NCBI RefSeq assembly: GCF_013373365.1
Contig: NZ_CP035925.1
Coordinates: 1,860,001-1,924,000, forward strand
DNA from: Lentibacillus sp. CBA3610
GTDB lineage: Bacteria; Bacillota; Bacilli; Bacillales; Amphibacillaceae
DNA: 64,000 nt
Direction of reading: 5' to 3'
Part shown: in pieces, positions 48,983 to 58,275 of the stretch
Layout of the letters: each line of letters begins with the position of its first letter
How positions within the stretch are numbered: the stretch's first letter is position 1
Made by a program: the position numbers and the translations under genes
The notes under the pieces: model-generated
Databases searched by the model: none
The model's input: the letters and a program-made list of their open reading frames with translations, nothing else
What the model was told of the DNA's origin: nothing

Positions 48983-49376
48983 TATATGGGCGGGTAAATA
49001 GAATTATGGGCGCGCGATTGAAAACATGGGTGCAAAAACTAAATTATGGGCGTGTAATCGGAAATATGGGCTTGAAAACTGAATTATGGGCCCGTGAATG
49101 GAAACATGGGCGCAAAAACCAAATTATGGGCCCGTAATCGGAAATATGGGCTTGAAAACTGAATTATGGGCCCGCGAATGGAAACATGGGCGCAAAAACC
49201 AAATTATGGGCCCGTAATCGGAAATATGGGCTTGAAAACTGAATTATGGGCCCGTGAATGGAAACATGGGTGCAAAAACTAAATTATGGGCCCGTAATCG
49301 GAAATATGGGCTTGAAAACTGAATTATGGGCCCGCGAATGGAAACATGGGCGCAAAAACTAAATTATGGGCGCGTG
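48983..49376. repeat. 20-bp-beat repeat array with 80-bp higher-order unit
   Basis: The core ATGGGC recurs about every 20 bases (near-constant AAnnATGGGC followed by a variable half). Four such 20-mers make an 80-bp unit that repeats: cttgaaaact recurs at 49071, 49151, 49231 and 49311. The right end is more regular than the left, where units are diverged. It has no long open frame and no unique spacers. Confidence 0.92.
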
Positions 49377-49420
49377 ACCTCCCCTTCAAGCGCCTTCTGG
49401 CAAAAATCATCCTGCCATTA

Positions 49421-49457
49421 AAAATCCGGCACCCTTTTAAAAGGGATACCGGATTTT
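49421..49457. terminator. bidirectional terminator-like hairpin
   Basis: AAAATCCGGCACCC pairs with GGGATACCGGATTTT around a TTTTAAAA-type loop. It lies between the repeat array and the remnant small frame upstream, and probably ends transcription from the metNIQ side. Confidence 0.7.
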
Positions 49458-49847
49458 TCGATTACGTATTCATGTGTCTGCCGATATCTGCGACCATTTG
49501 TTTACATTTTTCATATTCATGCTCGCGTCGTTTTTCCACGGCTATTGCGGTTATCCAGTTTTCTTTCATATTCCACATAACCCATTTTGTGCGATTGCTG
49601 CATGGCTTTCTCCATTTCCGGAGTATAATGCATTTTTATTCCACTATGAATAGTGAACCATCCTTTCGTTTGATTACGATAACAAGGATATCATATCATC
49701 AATGTCCAAAACAAAATGCATATAGCCGCTTTAAATCGAAACGTATCATGTGAAAAAAGCTAAGACGCACTCACCAGGTTTTCATTTAAACATAGGGCAA
49801 ATTACTGCCAAATGCTATCGATTCCTTAAAATCCATCCCCACGTGAA
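49458..49847. other. gap with a possible broken small gene
   Basis: On the minus strand, a frame opening MHYTPEMEKAMQQSHKMGYV (ATG near 49632) runs for 38 codons. An overlapping frame then gives KRREHEYEKCKQMVADIGRH and stops near 49466. Together they look like one charged helical protein of about 60 residues split by a frameshift. Ribosome sites are weak and no family is recognised. The rest of the gap up to metQ shows nothing. Confidence 0.3.
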
Positions 49848-50670
49848 TCACTCTGGTGCACCATCTACAGGAACAATAGCACCATCAAATTCTTCTATCA
49901 TAAAGTCCTGTATCTCATCAGAATGCAGGACATCTACCAGCGTATTCAATGCTTCGTTGTCCTCATCGCCTTCGTTTACTGCCACAACATTGTGATATTG
50001 TGATTCCTCATCTTCGAGGATGAGTGCCATCTCCATTGGATTCAAATCTGCTCCAATGGCATAGTCGGTGTTTGATGGCAACGAGTGTGTTTTCTTCTGT
50101 TTCATATAACTCAGGCAGATAAGCTGCATCATAATCATATGAGAACGTTAAGTTTTTCGGGTTTTCCACGATATCATCCGGTGTTGCGTCCACTTTGTCA
50201 ACATTCTCATCCAATTTGATCAGGCCTTCGCGTTCCAGGAGTGACAGAATACGGCCATGATCGGCAACAGAACGGCTCATCAGCACCTCAGTACCGTCCG
50301 GGATCTCATCAAGACTGTTGAAATCCTTGGAGTAAATCCCCATTGGTTCGATGTGAATACCACCGATATGTGTAAAGTCATACCCAATTTCCTCGATTTG
50401 TCCCTCTAAATAAGGAATATGCTGGAAATAGTTTGCATCAATTTCGCCGTTCTCAAGATCATCATTCGGCAAGACATAATCCTGATATTCTTCAATGTTT
50501 AATGTAATGCCCTGTTCCTCCAGTATTGGTTTAGCTTCTTCCAGAATGATTGCATGCGGGGTACTGTTTGCACCAACAGTTATTTCATTGGAATCCCCGT
50601 CGCCGGAACCACCACATGCCGCAAGTAAAAGAATGAATAGTAAAGCAAAAGTTACCAAAAGCCTTTTCAT
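49848..50670 (-). pseudogene. metQ: MetQ methionine-binding lipoprotein, frameshifted
   Basis: The first 205 codons encode an NlpA/MetQ-type lipoprotein: lipobox LLAACGG, then EITVGANSTPHAIILEEAKP, NYFQHIPYLE and THIGGIHIEPMGIYS. After TLVAI the frame shifts. An extra A (AAA for AA at 50071-50073) leads into a wrong frame, while the proper continuation NTDYAIGADLNPMEMALILE is read in the next frame to a stop at 49848. Intact length would be about 273 residues, normal for MetQ. It is the substrate-binding part of the MetNIQ importer for methionine. The indel is in a short A run, so a base-calling error is a serious alternative. Confidence 0.9.
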
Positions 50671-50684
50671 TTACATCTCTCTCC

Positions 50685-51353
50685 TTATCGTTTATCCAGT
50701 TTATTTGAAACATAGTCGCCAATGAATTGAAATAAAAATACGATGAGTACAATAAGAACCGTACAAATAAACACAACATCAAATTCACGCCGCTGGAAGC
50801 CAAAGAAATAGGCGTAGTTCCCAAGACCCCCGGCACCAATGACACCTGCCATGGCCGTGTAACCGATGATATTAATTGCTGTGACGGTAATACCCGAAAC
50901 GAGTGCCGGCATCGATTCCGGAAGCAATACTTTGAAAATGATCGTTCGCGTTTTGGCCCCCATTGATTTTGCTGCTTCGATAACGCCTTTATCAACTTCC
51001 TTTAAGGCAATCTCAACGAGCCGTCCATAAAACGGTGCTGAACCGATGATCAAAGCAGGCAGAGCCGCATTCGGACCACGGATCGTCCCAATCAAAAAGT
51101 CGGTAAACGGGAAAAGTAATAAAATCAATATAATGAATGGGATGGCCCGAAATATGTTAACAATTGAAGCAACAGCCATGTTAAGGTATTTATTCTGCCA
51201 AATCCCTCCCTTCATGGTCAGATAAAGCAGCAGCCCAAGTAAAATCCCAAAAATAAATGTTCCAATCAATGCCAGGATTGTCATGTAAAACGTTTCATAG
51301 GTTGCTACCCATAAATCCTGCATCTCAATGTTTGGAAAAAGATTATTCCACAT
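50685..51353 (-). CDS. metI: MetI-type methionine ABC transporter permease (MetP)
   Basis: This 222-residue membrane protein has five spans and the permease EAA-loop (KGVIEAAKSMGAKTRTII). The start is set at 51353 (MWNNLFPNIEMQD), where GGAGGT lies eight bases upstream. This gives the usual length and an 11-nt overlap with metN. Middle gene of metNIQ (B. subtilis metNPQ). Imports D/L-methionine with MetN and MetQ. Confidence 0.94.
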   Translation of the reverse strand: MWNNLFPNIEMQDLWVATYETFYMTILALIGTFIFGILLGLLLYLTMKGGIWQNKYLNMAVASIVNIFRAIPFIILILLLFPFTDFLIGTIRGPNAALPALIIGSAPFYGRLVEIALKEVDKGVIEAAKSMGAKTRTIIFKVLLPESMPALVSGITVTAINIIGYTAMAGVIGAGGLGNYAYFFGFQRREFDVVFICTVLIVLIVFLFQFIGDYVSNKLDKR

Positions 51354-52380
51354 CCCGGACCACCTCCACTTCCACGGAGGTTTCATCCGTTATAAACGTT
51401 ATGGCCCTGTCAATTTCATCCGGGTCTCCATCCATCTGGACAAATAAAGTGCCATATGCGCCCTGCTGCATTTGAGTTATTTTCCCTTGTAAAATATTAA
51501 TGTCGATGTGATAGGACTTAGCTATCTGACTGATAAGAGCCTGGTTTGCTGTTTCACCGACAAAATGCAGTTTCATGATTTTGCCGCTCTCATATGTGCT
51601 GATCAAGTCCTCAACACCATCATCTTCATCATTTGTTCCCATAACCTGTTCCACAAACTTTTTGGTTACCTGCTGCTTAGGCCGTAAAAACACATCGAGT
51701 ACATCACCTTGCTCGACGATTTTCCCTTCCTCCATCACGGCAACTTGCTTACAGATTTTACGGATAACATGCATTTCATGTGTTATCAGAATAACCGTCA
51801 GCCCTAATCTTTCATTGATGTCAACGAGCAAATCCAAAATCGCGTTCGTCGTTTCCGGGTCAAGTGCAGATGTTGCTTCATCACACAGCAATACTTTCGG
51901 TTTGTTGGCAAGTGCCCGCGCAATCCCGACCCGCTGCTTTTGTCCACCGCTTAATTGTGACGGATAAGCTTGTTCCCGGCCGGCTAATCCGACAAGTTCA
52001 ATTAACTCCTGAACGCGTTCTTCCCGTTCTCGTTTCGCAACACCTGCAATTTCCAATGGAAAGGCAATATTATCTTTCACAGTCCGGGACCAAAGCAAGT
52101 TAAAATGCTGAAAAATCATGCCGATTTCCTGACGGGTTACCCGAAGCTGATTGGCATTCAAAGATGTAATCGTCTCATCATCAATAACAACTTTTCCGCT
52201 GGATGGCTCCTCCAATCTATTTAAAAGCCGTACAAATGTACTTTTACCGGCTCCGCTGTATCCAATAACACCAAATATGTCACCTTCCTCAATATCAAGG
52301 GTCAGATTATCGACAGCTGTTATCCGGCTAAGTGATGTATTATAAAATTTGCTTAAACCCTCTATGGATATCAACGTCAT
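51343..52380 (-). CDS. metN: MetN, methionine ABC transporter ATPase
   Basis: This 345-residue protein has Walker A GYSGAGKST, signature LSGGQKQRVGIARALA and Walker B VLLCDEATSALD. The C-terminal NIL domain (from about 265) senses cytosolic methionine and inhibits transport in the family. First gene after the S-box riboswitch. Confidence 0.96.
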   Translation of the reverse strand: MTLISIEGLSKFYNTSLSRITAVDNLTLDIEEGDIFGVIGYSGAGKSTFVRLLNRLEEPSSGKVVIDDETITSLNANQLRVTRQEIGMIFQHFNLLWSRTVKDNIAFPLEIAGVAKREREERVQELIELVGLAGREQAYPSQLSGGQKQRVGIARALANKPKVLLCDEATSALDPETTNAILDLLVDINERLGLTVILITHEMHVIRKICKQVAVMEEGKIVEQGDVLDVFLRPKQQVTKKFVEQVMGTNDEDDGVEDLISTYESGKIMKLHFVGETANQALISQIAKSYHIDINILQGKITQMQQGAYGTLFVQMDGDPDEIDRAITFITDETSVEVEVVRDVE

Positions 52381-52484
52381 CCTCCTTCACTTCATCCACT
52401 ATTATGTTCAACTTTGGAAAAAATCCTGCATCTTTCCTGCGTTCGAACGCACAAAATTTGGGGATCATCCAAGGTCAAGGTATT

Positions 52485-52527
52485 TTAAAAAATAAAAACG
52501 CCTTTCTGTAAGAGAACAGAAAGACGT
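52485..52527 (-). terminator. S-box expression-platform terminator
   Basis: On the minus strand, ACGTCTTTCTGT pairs with ACAGAAAGGCGT and is followed by TTTTATTTTTT. It lies just after the riboswitch aptamer and about 105 nt before metN. When S-adenosylmethionine is bound this terminator should form. Confidence 0.92.
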
Positions 52528-52548
52528 ATGCTGACATCCGTTTTCACG

Positions 52549-52663
52549 TTCCCCTATCTGCCAAAGCATCCGCTCTGCAGGAATTGGCACCTTTCAAATA
52601 GCTTTCATTTGAGGTTGCCGCGGTTTCATAAGGCCAGCCCCTCCACCGCTCTGGATAAGAGAA
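52549..52663 (-). promoter_or_regulatory. SAM-I (S-box) riboswitch aptamer of metNIQ
   Basis: Read on the minus strand it has the conserved S-box features in order: CTTATCCAGAGCGGTGGAGG, CTGGCC, ATGAAACCGCGGCAACC, then GGTGCCAATTCC and GCAGATAG. The P1 stem is formed by TTCTCTTATC with GATAGGGGAA (ten pairs, including G-U). High S-adenosylmethionine should stop transcription into metN. The core is intact even though metQ is frameshifted. Confidence 0.96.
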
Positions 52664-52695
52664 TATCCATATTCATTTTGAAATTAGTAATCATT

Positions 52696-52724
52696 ATTAT
52701 AGTACGCTTTATCCTGGTTGTCAA
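52696..52724 (-). promoter_or_regulatory. consensus sigma-A promoter of metNIQ
   Basis: TTGACA (52724-52719) and TATAAT (52701-52696) on the minus strand are separated by 17 bases, an exact consensus match. It lies about 33 nt before the riboswitch P1 stem. A strong promoter throttled by a terminator riboswitch is the usual S-box design. Confidence 0.85.
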
Positions 52725-52731
52725 TTCAGCA

Positions 52732-53046
52732 TTAGCTTTTGATAAACAGCTCCGGCTTGTATTCCATTAAATAGCTGTAAATATTGCCAATTGACTTGAA
52801 TGCATAAATTTTATCCTGAATTTCCCCGCCTTCTTTGATCAGGAGGCAGGGGACACTTTCAACCTTGTATTCCTGCATAAAATCAGGATTGAGTGATGCA
52901 TTCATGGCATAAAAGACATCCTGCCCGTGTACCGATTCTATTTTATCAAGCATTGACCGCGCCAAAGCGCACGTACCACAAAATGGTGTATAAATGTATA
53001 ATAAATAGCGATCTTGTTCTAAGAGCTCATTCGATACTTCCTGCAA
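52732..53046 (-). CDS. yusE: thioredoxin-like protein (YusE-like)
   Basis: This 104-residue thioredoxin-fold protein has a CxxC site at Cys23-Cys26 (YTPFCGTCALARSML) and the cis-proline region VPCLLI. It is cytosolic with no signal. Its role is unknown; it is probably a thiol-disulfide oxidoreductase. It is 9 nt below yusF, as in the B. subtilis yus cluster. Confidence 0.9.
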   Translation of the reverse strand: MQEVSNELLEQDRYLLYIYTPFCGTCALARSMLDKIESVHGQDVFYAMNASLNPDFMQEYKVESVPCLLIKEGGEIQDKIYAFKSIGNIYSYLMEYKPELFIKS

Positions 53047-53055
53047 AAAATCACC

Positions 53056-53409
53056 CTAAATCAGAAAAATCGGATTAACCTCTATTCGCTTTCCCGCCAG
53101 TTCAGCAGCCAGTATATTTTCAGGCGTTGTCGCCACTTCGCGATATTCACTACTCACGAAGACATGCTCGGCATGCGGCAGTTCTTGTGACAGCTGCTTG
53201 CGTAACTTAATACCTGGTTCATCTTCATCAACCAAAATATAGACATCCCGATTGTCCAGATCATAATCTTCAAGAAGCTCATCAAATTTTTCCACGCCCA
53301 GTGTCCCGTTCGTACAGATGATATCGGCATCTTCAGTGATTACTTTTTGGATTTGTTTCTTATCGGTTAATCCTTCTACAATGATAACTTTTTCCGGAAT
53401 ATGTGTCAT
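53056..53409 (-). CDS. yusF: toprim-domain protein (YusF-like)
   Basis: A 117-residue stand-alone toprim domain: VIIVEGLTDKKQIQKVI with the catalytic Glu, and VYILVDEDEPGIKLRK with the paired Asp. Similar to RNase M5 but lacking its extra parts. Substrate unknown, possibly structured RNA or a primase-like reaction. Probably co-transcribed with yusE. Confidence 0.88.
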   Translation of the reverse strand: MTHIPEKVIIVEGLTDKKQIQKVITEDADIICTNGTLGVEKFDELLEDYDLDNRDVYILVDEDEPGIKLRKQLSQELPHAEHVFVSSEYREVATTPENILAAELAGKRIEVNPIFLI

Positions 53410-53505
53410 CTAAATTGCACTCCTTAGAGAAACAACCATGTTACGGGTATTGCATTTATTATATGATTTTCCTTTGATGCCATCCACCAATTTATAGCAT
53501 ATTAA

Positions 53506-53542
53506 AAAAGCCGACTTACCTCATGTCGAGTGAGTCAGCTTT
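53506..53542. terminator. terminator after gcvH
   Basis: AAAAGCTGACTCACT and GTAAGTCGGCTTTT (minus strand) form a stem with two mismatches and are followed by TTTTTT, 17 nt past the gcvH stop codon. Confidence 0.85.
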
Positions 53543-53558
53543 TCATTCGTTCTGACAA

Positions 53559-53942
53559 TTAATCTTTTTTAACGGCCGCTTCATATTGTTCAGCAGATAA
53601 TAATTCGTCAACATCTGATGGATCAGCCGGCTCTACAACAACCATCCAAGCCTTATCATATGGTGATTCATTGACAAATTCCGGGCTGTCTTCCAGCTCC
53701 TCATTAATTTCGACCACTTTTCCGCTGATAGGCGCGTATAATTCGGAAACAGTCTTAACGGATTCCACACTGCCGAATGGTTCATCTGCTTCAAGTTCGT
53801 CACCAACCTCAGGCAGCTCGACAAAAACAATATCACCGAGTTCGTCCTGTGCAAAGTCGGTAATTCCGATTCGTACTTTTCCGTCTTCTTTTTTCACCCA
53901 CTCATGTTCTTTTGTGTAAAACAAATCGTTCGGTAAGCTCAT
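53559..53942 (-). CDS. gcvH: GcvH, glycine cleavage system H protein
   Basis: This 127-residue protein has the lipoylation site Lys63 in [15 protein letters not shown]. Its lipoyl arm shuttles methylamine in glycine cleavage. In Firmicutes the protein is also the first acceptor in lipoate relay (octanoyl transfer to other lipoyl domains), which explains its location away from gcvT and gcvP. GGAGGGG precedes the ATG. Confidence 0.96.
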   Translation of the reverse strand: MSLPNDLFYTKEHEWVKKEDGKVRIGITDFAQDELGDIVFVELPEVGDELEADEPFGSVESVKTVSELYAPISGKVVEINEELEDSPEFVNESPYDKAWMVVVEPADPSDVDELLSAEQYEAAVKKD

Positions 53943-54025
53943 CAGTACCCCTCCATTAAAGATTACAGTTTATTAGTTTCAGCATACTAGGTACATGTGC
54001 ATTTTTCTAGTATTTCAGCTCATTG

Positions 54026-54382
54026 TTAAAGCCAGTTTTCAGTGAACATTTCCTCTTTAAATCCGACCGTCACGTTATGCCCGTCCGTCACAATGGGACG
54101 TTTGATCAGCATCCCGTCAGTTGCCAGCAGTTCTGCCATTTCCTCCGTGCTCATATCTTTGATTTTATCCTTAATATTCTGTTCACGATATTTTTTTCCG
54201 CTTGTGTTGAAAAATTTTTTTGCCGGCAAGCCACTTTTGGAAATGTAGTCAAGCAGCTGTTCCTTTGACGGGGGTTCTTCGACAATATGTATGCTCGTGT
54301 AGTCAATATCATGCTCATCAAACCACTTTTTTGCTTTTTGACATGTACCGCATTTCGGATACCAGTAAAACCTTAACGTCAT
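54026..54382 (-). CDS. yusI: ArsC/Spx-family protein (YusI-like)
   Basis: This 118-residue thioredoxin-fold protein has Cys11 and Cys14 (YPKCGTCQKAKKW), the segment MLIKRPIVTDGHN, and the overall length of B. subtilis YusI. It is of the ArsC/Spx family but not Spx itself, and arsenate reduction is unproven. Stands between gcvH and fadE as in B. subtilis. Confidence 0.9.
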   Translation of the reverse strand: MTLRFYWYPKCGTCQKAKKWFDEHDIDYTSIHIVEEPPSKEQLLDYISKSGLPAKKFFNTSGKKYREQNIKDKIKDMSTEEMAELLATDGMLIKRPIVTDGHNVTVGFKEEMFTENWL

Positions 54383-54545
54383 TTTCTTCTCTCCTTACTT
54401 TTCATTGGTTACGTTTATTATAGCAAAATTACTCAGGATGGGCGAGTTGAACTTTATGGACGTCAGAATTTTTGCTGTGGCTGTCGAGCGTGACCGGCAG
54501 ACATTTCGTCATGAACATTAAGATTTTACAATTGATGGCCCATAA

Positions 54546-54652
54546 TTGTGAACACTTCGGCGAAAAAATTGTGAACTTCAGCCGATTTTGTGACAACTTC
54601 AGCCGAAATTCTGTGAACTTCAGCCGGTATTGTGACAATTTCAGCCGATTGA
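54546..54652. repeat. 21-bp degenerate tandem repeats
   Basis: The core TTGTGAACTTCAGCCGA (variants tGACAACTTCAGCCGA and GACAATTTCAGCCG) occurs five times at 20-22-bp spacing, with a variable part after the core. It sits between the yusI start and the fadE terminator, so it would be transcribed only by readthrough. No coding frame is convincing. Confidence 0.85.
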
Positions 54653-54664
54653 TTCAATCGCATT

Positions 54665-54702
54665 AAAAAACGCCCCCATCTACCAGACCGAGGGCGTTTT
54701 TT
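54665..54702 (-). terminator. terminator of fadE
   Basis: AAAAAACGCCC and GGGCGTTTTTT form an 11-bp stem with a 16-base loop, 12 nt after the fadE stop codon, T-rich on either side. Confidence 0.88.
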
Positions 54703-54713
54703 GTCTTTCTCAA

Positions 54714-56498
54714 TTAGACAACATATTCTTCTTCTTCAATAATTTTCGCAGCGATGTCACGTTTTTTGGCAACCACATTAATAGGCGTATGGCGGGTCAG
54801 TTTGCGCAATGATGACAGCATCATGCGCAGTGTGTCGCCTTCCTCGACAGCGATGAGTGATTCTTTTGCATCTGCTTCAATCCGGTTGAATGCTTCCTGC
54901 ACGTATACTTGTGTGTATAGAATTTTTTGCTTGTGTTTATCTTCGCCATCTTTGTTGATTGCTTTTTCCGTTCTTAGAATGGCTGCCTCCATATTGTATA
55001 CCTCGTTAACCATATCAGCCAGGTTAACCAGAATTTCCTGTTCATTTTCCAGCTTCTGCTGATACTTTTGAGCTGCCAGACCGGCACCAAGCAAAATCAT
55101 TTTCTTGGCATTTTTCAGCAAGTATTTTTCCTGTTCCAATGTGGCCTCGCCAACTTCTTCAGGCATCATCATCATGAGTTCTTCCTGAAGATTTTGTGCT
55201 TGCTCCAGCAGCGGTAATTCACCTTTCATTGCTTTTTTCATCAGCGTTCCGGGTACGATCAGACGGTTTATTTCATTAGTGCCTTCAAAAATACGGTTGA
55301 TCCGTGAGTCGCGATACATCCTGGCTACTTCATACTCTTCCATAAAACCATAACCGCCATGGAGTTGTACTGCTTCATCAATAACATAATCCATGCACTC
55401 GGTAGCAGAGAATTTATTCATGGAACATTCAATTTGATATTCGGCAATGGCTTTGGCGACTTCCCTGCCATCCTTCAATTGTTCATCCGTAAGGGATCCC
55501 ATACGCTGCTCGAACAGACCGACTGTACGATAAACCGCACTTTCATTCGCATACGTACCTGCTGCCATCGTTGCCAGTTTTTCTTTTGTCAGTGAAAAGC
55601 TGGAGATAGGCGTGTTAAACTGCTTGCGCTCATTCACATATTTTGTTGCTACTTCGAGGGCGCGCTTGGATCCGCCAACACCGCCCATTGCCAGTTTATA
55701 ACGGCCGACGTTCAGGATGTTGAAGGCAATTTTATGCCCTTTGCCTTTTTCACCCAGCAGATTTTCAACCGGCACTTCAGCATCTTCCAAAACCAACGTA
55801 CGTGTTGAGGAAGCTTTGATGCCCATTTTATCTTCTTCAGGTCCTGTCGAGACACCAGGGAATTCACGTTCTACAATGAATGCTGAAAATTGGTCGCCAT
55901 CAACCTGCGCGTATACAATGAACACGTCTGCAAACGCTGAATTGGTGATCCATTGCTTTTCACCGTTTAAAATGTAGTGGGTACCCGCTTCGTTCAACTT
56001 TGCTGTGGTTTTTCCGCTCATGGCATCAGAGCCTGCACTCGGTTCGGTCAATGCATACGCGGCAATCATGTCACCAGTTGCCAGCTTAGGCAAATATTTT
56101 TCTTTTTGTTCATCATTGCCAAAAAATACAATTGGCAGTGTTCCAATTCCGACATGACCGCCGTGCGTAATTGAAAAACCGCCGGCACGTGCAAACTTTT
56201 CCGTGATGATGGCTGAGCTGATTTTATCCAAGTCCACTCCGCCGTATTCTTCGGGTATGTCCGCACCAAGCAGTCCAAGTTCACCTGCTTTTTTCAATAA
56301 ACGGGCGGAATGCTCAAATTCGTGGTTTTCCAGGTTATCAATTTTTGGTATAACTTCGCCATCAATGAAATCATCGGTTGTTTTGCCGATCATTTCGTGT
56401 TCTTCAGTAAAATCTTCGGGTGTAATGACATCATCAGCTTGCAGGTCTTCAGTTAAAAAGCCCCCGCCTTTAAATAATTTTTCTTTCGTTTCACTCAT
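54714..56498 (-). CDS. fadE: FadE, acyl-CoA dehydrogenase
   Basis: This 594-residue FAD enzyme has YALTEPSAGSDAM, the flavin-binding GEKQWITNSAFADV, and the catalytic-Glu motif IFEGTNEINR after MYRDSRI. It has a C-terminal extension of about 190 residues, as in B. subtilis FadE (YusJ). Catalyses the first oxidation of fatty acyl-CoA. It lies 580 nt below fadA, separated from fadN-fadA by a repeat element. Confidence 0.95.
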   Translation of the reverse strand: MSETKEKLFKGGGFLTEDLQADDVITPEDFTEEHEMIGKTTDDFIDGEVIPKIDNLENHEFEHSARLLKKAGELGLLGADIPEEYGGVDLDKISSAIITEKFARAGGFSITHGGHVGIGTLPIVFFGNDEQKEKYLPKLATGDMIAAYALTEPSAGSDAMSGKTTAKLNEAGTHYILNGEKQWITNSAFADVFIVYAQVDGDQFSAFIVEREFPGVSTGPEEDKMGIKASSTRTLVLEDAEVPVENLLGEKGKGHKIAFNILNVGRYKLAMGGVGGSKRALEVATKYVNERKQFNTPISSFSLTKEKLATMAAGTYANESAVYRTVGLFEQRMGSLTDEQLKDGREVAKAIAEYQIECSMNKFSATECMDYVIDEAVQLHGGYGFMEEYEVARMYRDSRINRIFEGTNEINRLIVPGTLMKKAMKGELPLLEQAQNLQEELMMMMPEEVGEATLEQEKYLLKNAKKMILLGAGLAAQKYQQKLENEQEILVNLADMVNEVYNMEAAILRTEKAINKDGEDKHKQKILYTQVYVQEAFNRIEADAKESLIAVEEGDTLRMMLSSLRKLTRHTPINVVAKKRDIAAKIIEEEEYVV

Positions 56499-56610
56499 AT
56501 CAATCGTTCCTTTCCCCGGTGGAATTTTTTCAGGTCATCCATTCTTGAGATGCCCATTTTAATAAAGGCTCTTTTCAAATATTTTGTTGCTTTTTATACA
56601 GTTGATATGA

Positions 56611-56968
56611 GCTGCGACATAGTGAAAATTTGTGTGCAATGGCACCGCTCCGGAAATACGCTCCGCTTTCCGCGGGCGGCTGGTGAGCCTCCTCGCGCTG
56701 ACGCGCTCCGGGGTCTCACCGAGGCCTTTCCTCCCGCAGGAGTCTCCGCGTATTTCCTACGCTGTTTTGTGCTTTATAATCATATTATTTATCATGTAAT
56801 CAATCCTCTCTTGTGGTTGTTGATTGGAGTGGAGGGCAGGAGACTCCTGCGGGAAAGCGGGCAGCTGAAGACCCCGCAGGAAGCGGTTTTCTTCCGAGGA
56901 GGCTGAAGCGTTGCCCGCGGAAAGCGACTGCCCGAAACGGAAATCAACAAAGCACTCTACGTCGCAGT
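56611..56968. repeat. composite repeat element with inverted TGCGAC ends (copy 2)
   Basis: The element begins GCTGCGACATAGTG and ends CACTCTACGTCGCAG, an imperfect inverted pair. The first 50 bases match the right end of the element at 30361-31141. Inside are GC-rich blocks: CTTTCCGCGGGCGGCTGG, GGTCTCACCGAGGCC, then GACTCCTGCGGGAAAGCGGG and GAAGACCCCGCAGGAAGCGG. Blocks of this kind recur between genes in Bacillaceae. There is no transposase. It separates fadE from fadA, which are adjacent in B. subtilis. Confidence 0.6.
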
Positions 56969-57080
56969 TTATAGTTTTTGTTTCAAATATAATAGCATTT
57001 TAGAAAACAGCCTTTATCAAATCTCTGGAATTTTGTAAATTAGCGTTGATGTCTTCAATAAAATAAATAAGATTCATAGC

Positions 57081-58256
57081 TTACAATAGCTCAAATACGC
57101 CGGCTGCTCCCATGCCGCCGCCGATACACATGGTGACGACACCATATTGTACGTTGCGGCGCTTCATTTCATGAATGAGACTGAGCGTCAGTTTTGTTCC
57201 TGTCATGCCTAGCGGGTGGCCAAGGGCGATTGCACCACCATTGACGTTAACAATTTCCGGATCCAGATCCAGTGCCTGAATGACACGGACTGATTGTGAA
57301 GCAAATGCTTCGTTCAGCTCAATCAAACCAATGTCGGATAAGTCCAGTCCGGCAATTTTTAACGCTTTCGGGACCGCTTCAACCGGGCCAACCCCCATGA
57401 TTTCCGGTTCAACACCTGCAACAGCGAATGAATGGAATTTAGCAAGCGGCTTTAATCCTTCTGAATCCGCTTTTTCACGGTCCATGACCAATACCGAGCC
57501 GGCACCATCGCTCATTTGGGATGAGTTACCTGCTGTGACGGATCCTGTTACTGAAAATGCCGGCTTCAGATTACCGAGTACTTCTTTTGTTGTTTCGGCA
57601 CGTACACCTTCATCCATCTCAAACAACGATGTCTTCTTTTCCACTTTATTCTTGTCACCAATAACACGCTCGGTCACTTCAACCGGGACTATTTCATCTT
57701 TGAATTTTCCTTCTTCAAGTGCTTTGGCGGCACGTTGATGACTTCGGACAGCGAATTCATCCTGTTCATCACGCGAAATACCAAAGCGGTTGGCCACTTC
57801 TTCGGCTGTATGACCCATACTCATATAATAACCTGGAGCATTCTGAACCAGCTTTGTATTTGGCTTGATTACATGACCACCCATTGGAATCAGGCTCATG
57901 GATTCGGCCCCGCCGGCGATGATTGTATCGCTGGCGCCTAGCATAATGCGTTCCGCTGCATAAGCGATGCTTTGGAGTCCTGATGAGCAATAACGGTTAA
58001 TGGTAATACCGGGAACATCTTTCTTCAACCCCGCAAGGCCAGCGATATTGCGTGCCATATTCATGCCCTGTTCTGCTTCCGGCATGGCAGTGCCAATAAT
58101 GACATCATCAATGTTTCCGTCATAATCGCCTGCCCGCCTCAACGTTTCTTTAATCGTTAATGCTGCCAGATTATCCGGCCTTGTGTTGGCTAGAGATCCT
58201 TTATTCGCTTTCCCTACAGGGGTCCTTGCACCTGCAACAATTACTGCTTCCTTCAC
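57081..58256 (-). CDS. fadA: FadA, acetyl-CoA acyltransferase (thiolase)
   Basis: This 391-residue thiolase has the nucleophile Cys90 ([13 protein letters not shown]), the basic His in [15 protein letters not shown], and the second active-site Cys in [10 protein letters not shown]. It performs the final thiolytic step of beta-oxidation. It is 19 nt below fadN, with which it forms the multi-enzyme complex in the family. Confidence 0.96.
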   Translation of the reverse strand: MKEAVIVAGARTPVGKANKGSLANTRPDNLAALTIKETLRRAGDYDGNIDDVIIGTAMPEAEQGMNMARNIAGLAGLKKDVPGITINRYCSSGLQSIAYAAERIMLGASDTIIAGGAESMSLIPMGGHVIKPNTKLVQNAPGYYMSMGHTAEEVANRFGISRDEQDEFAVRSHQRAAKALEEGKFKDEIVPVEVTERVIGDKNKVEKKTSLFEMDEGVRAETTKEVLGNLKPAFSVTGSVTAGNSSQMSDGAGSVLVMDREKADSEGLKPLAKFHSFAVAGVEPEIMGVGPVEAVPKALKIAGLDLSDIGLIELNEAFASQSVRVIQALDLDPEIVNVNGGAIALGHPLGMTGTKLTLSLIHEMKRRNVQYGVVTMCIGGGMGAAGVFELL

Positions 58257-58275
58257 ACTTTTTCCCCCTCTTCAA

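Noticed and set aside
48983-49376. CRISPR-like array with 20-bp spacing
   Set aside because: The variable halves recur in fixed order every 80 bases and are far too short for spacers.
54429-54638. 69-residue minus-strand frame
   Set aside because: It is a translation of the 21-bp repeats, with no start signal.
56550-56906. 118-residue plus-strand frame
   Set aside because: It lies inside the repeat element and owes its openness to high GC; no ribosome site.
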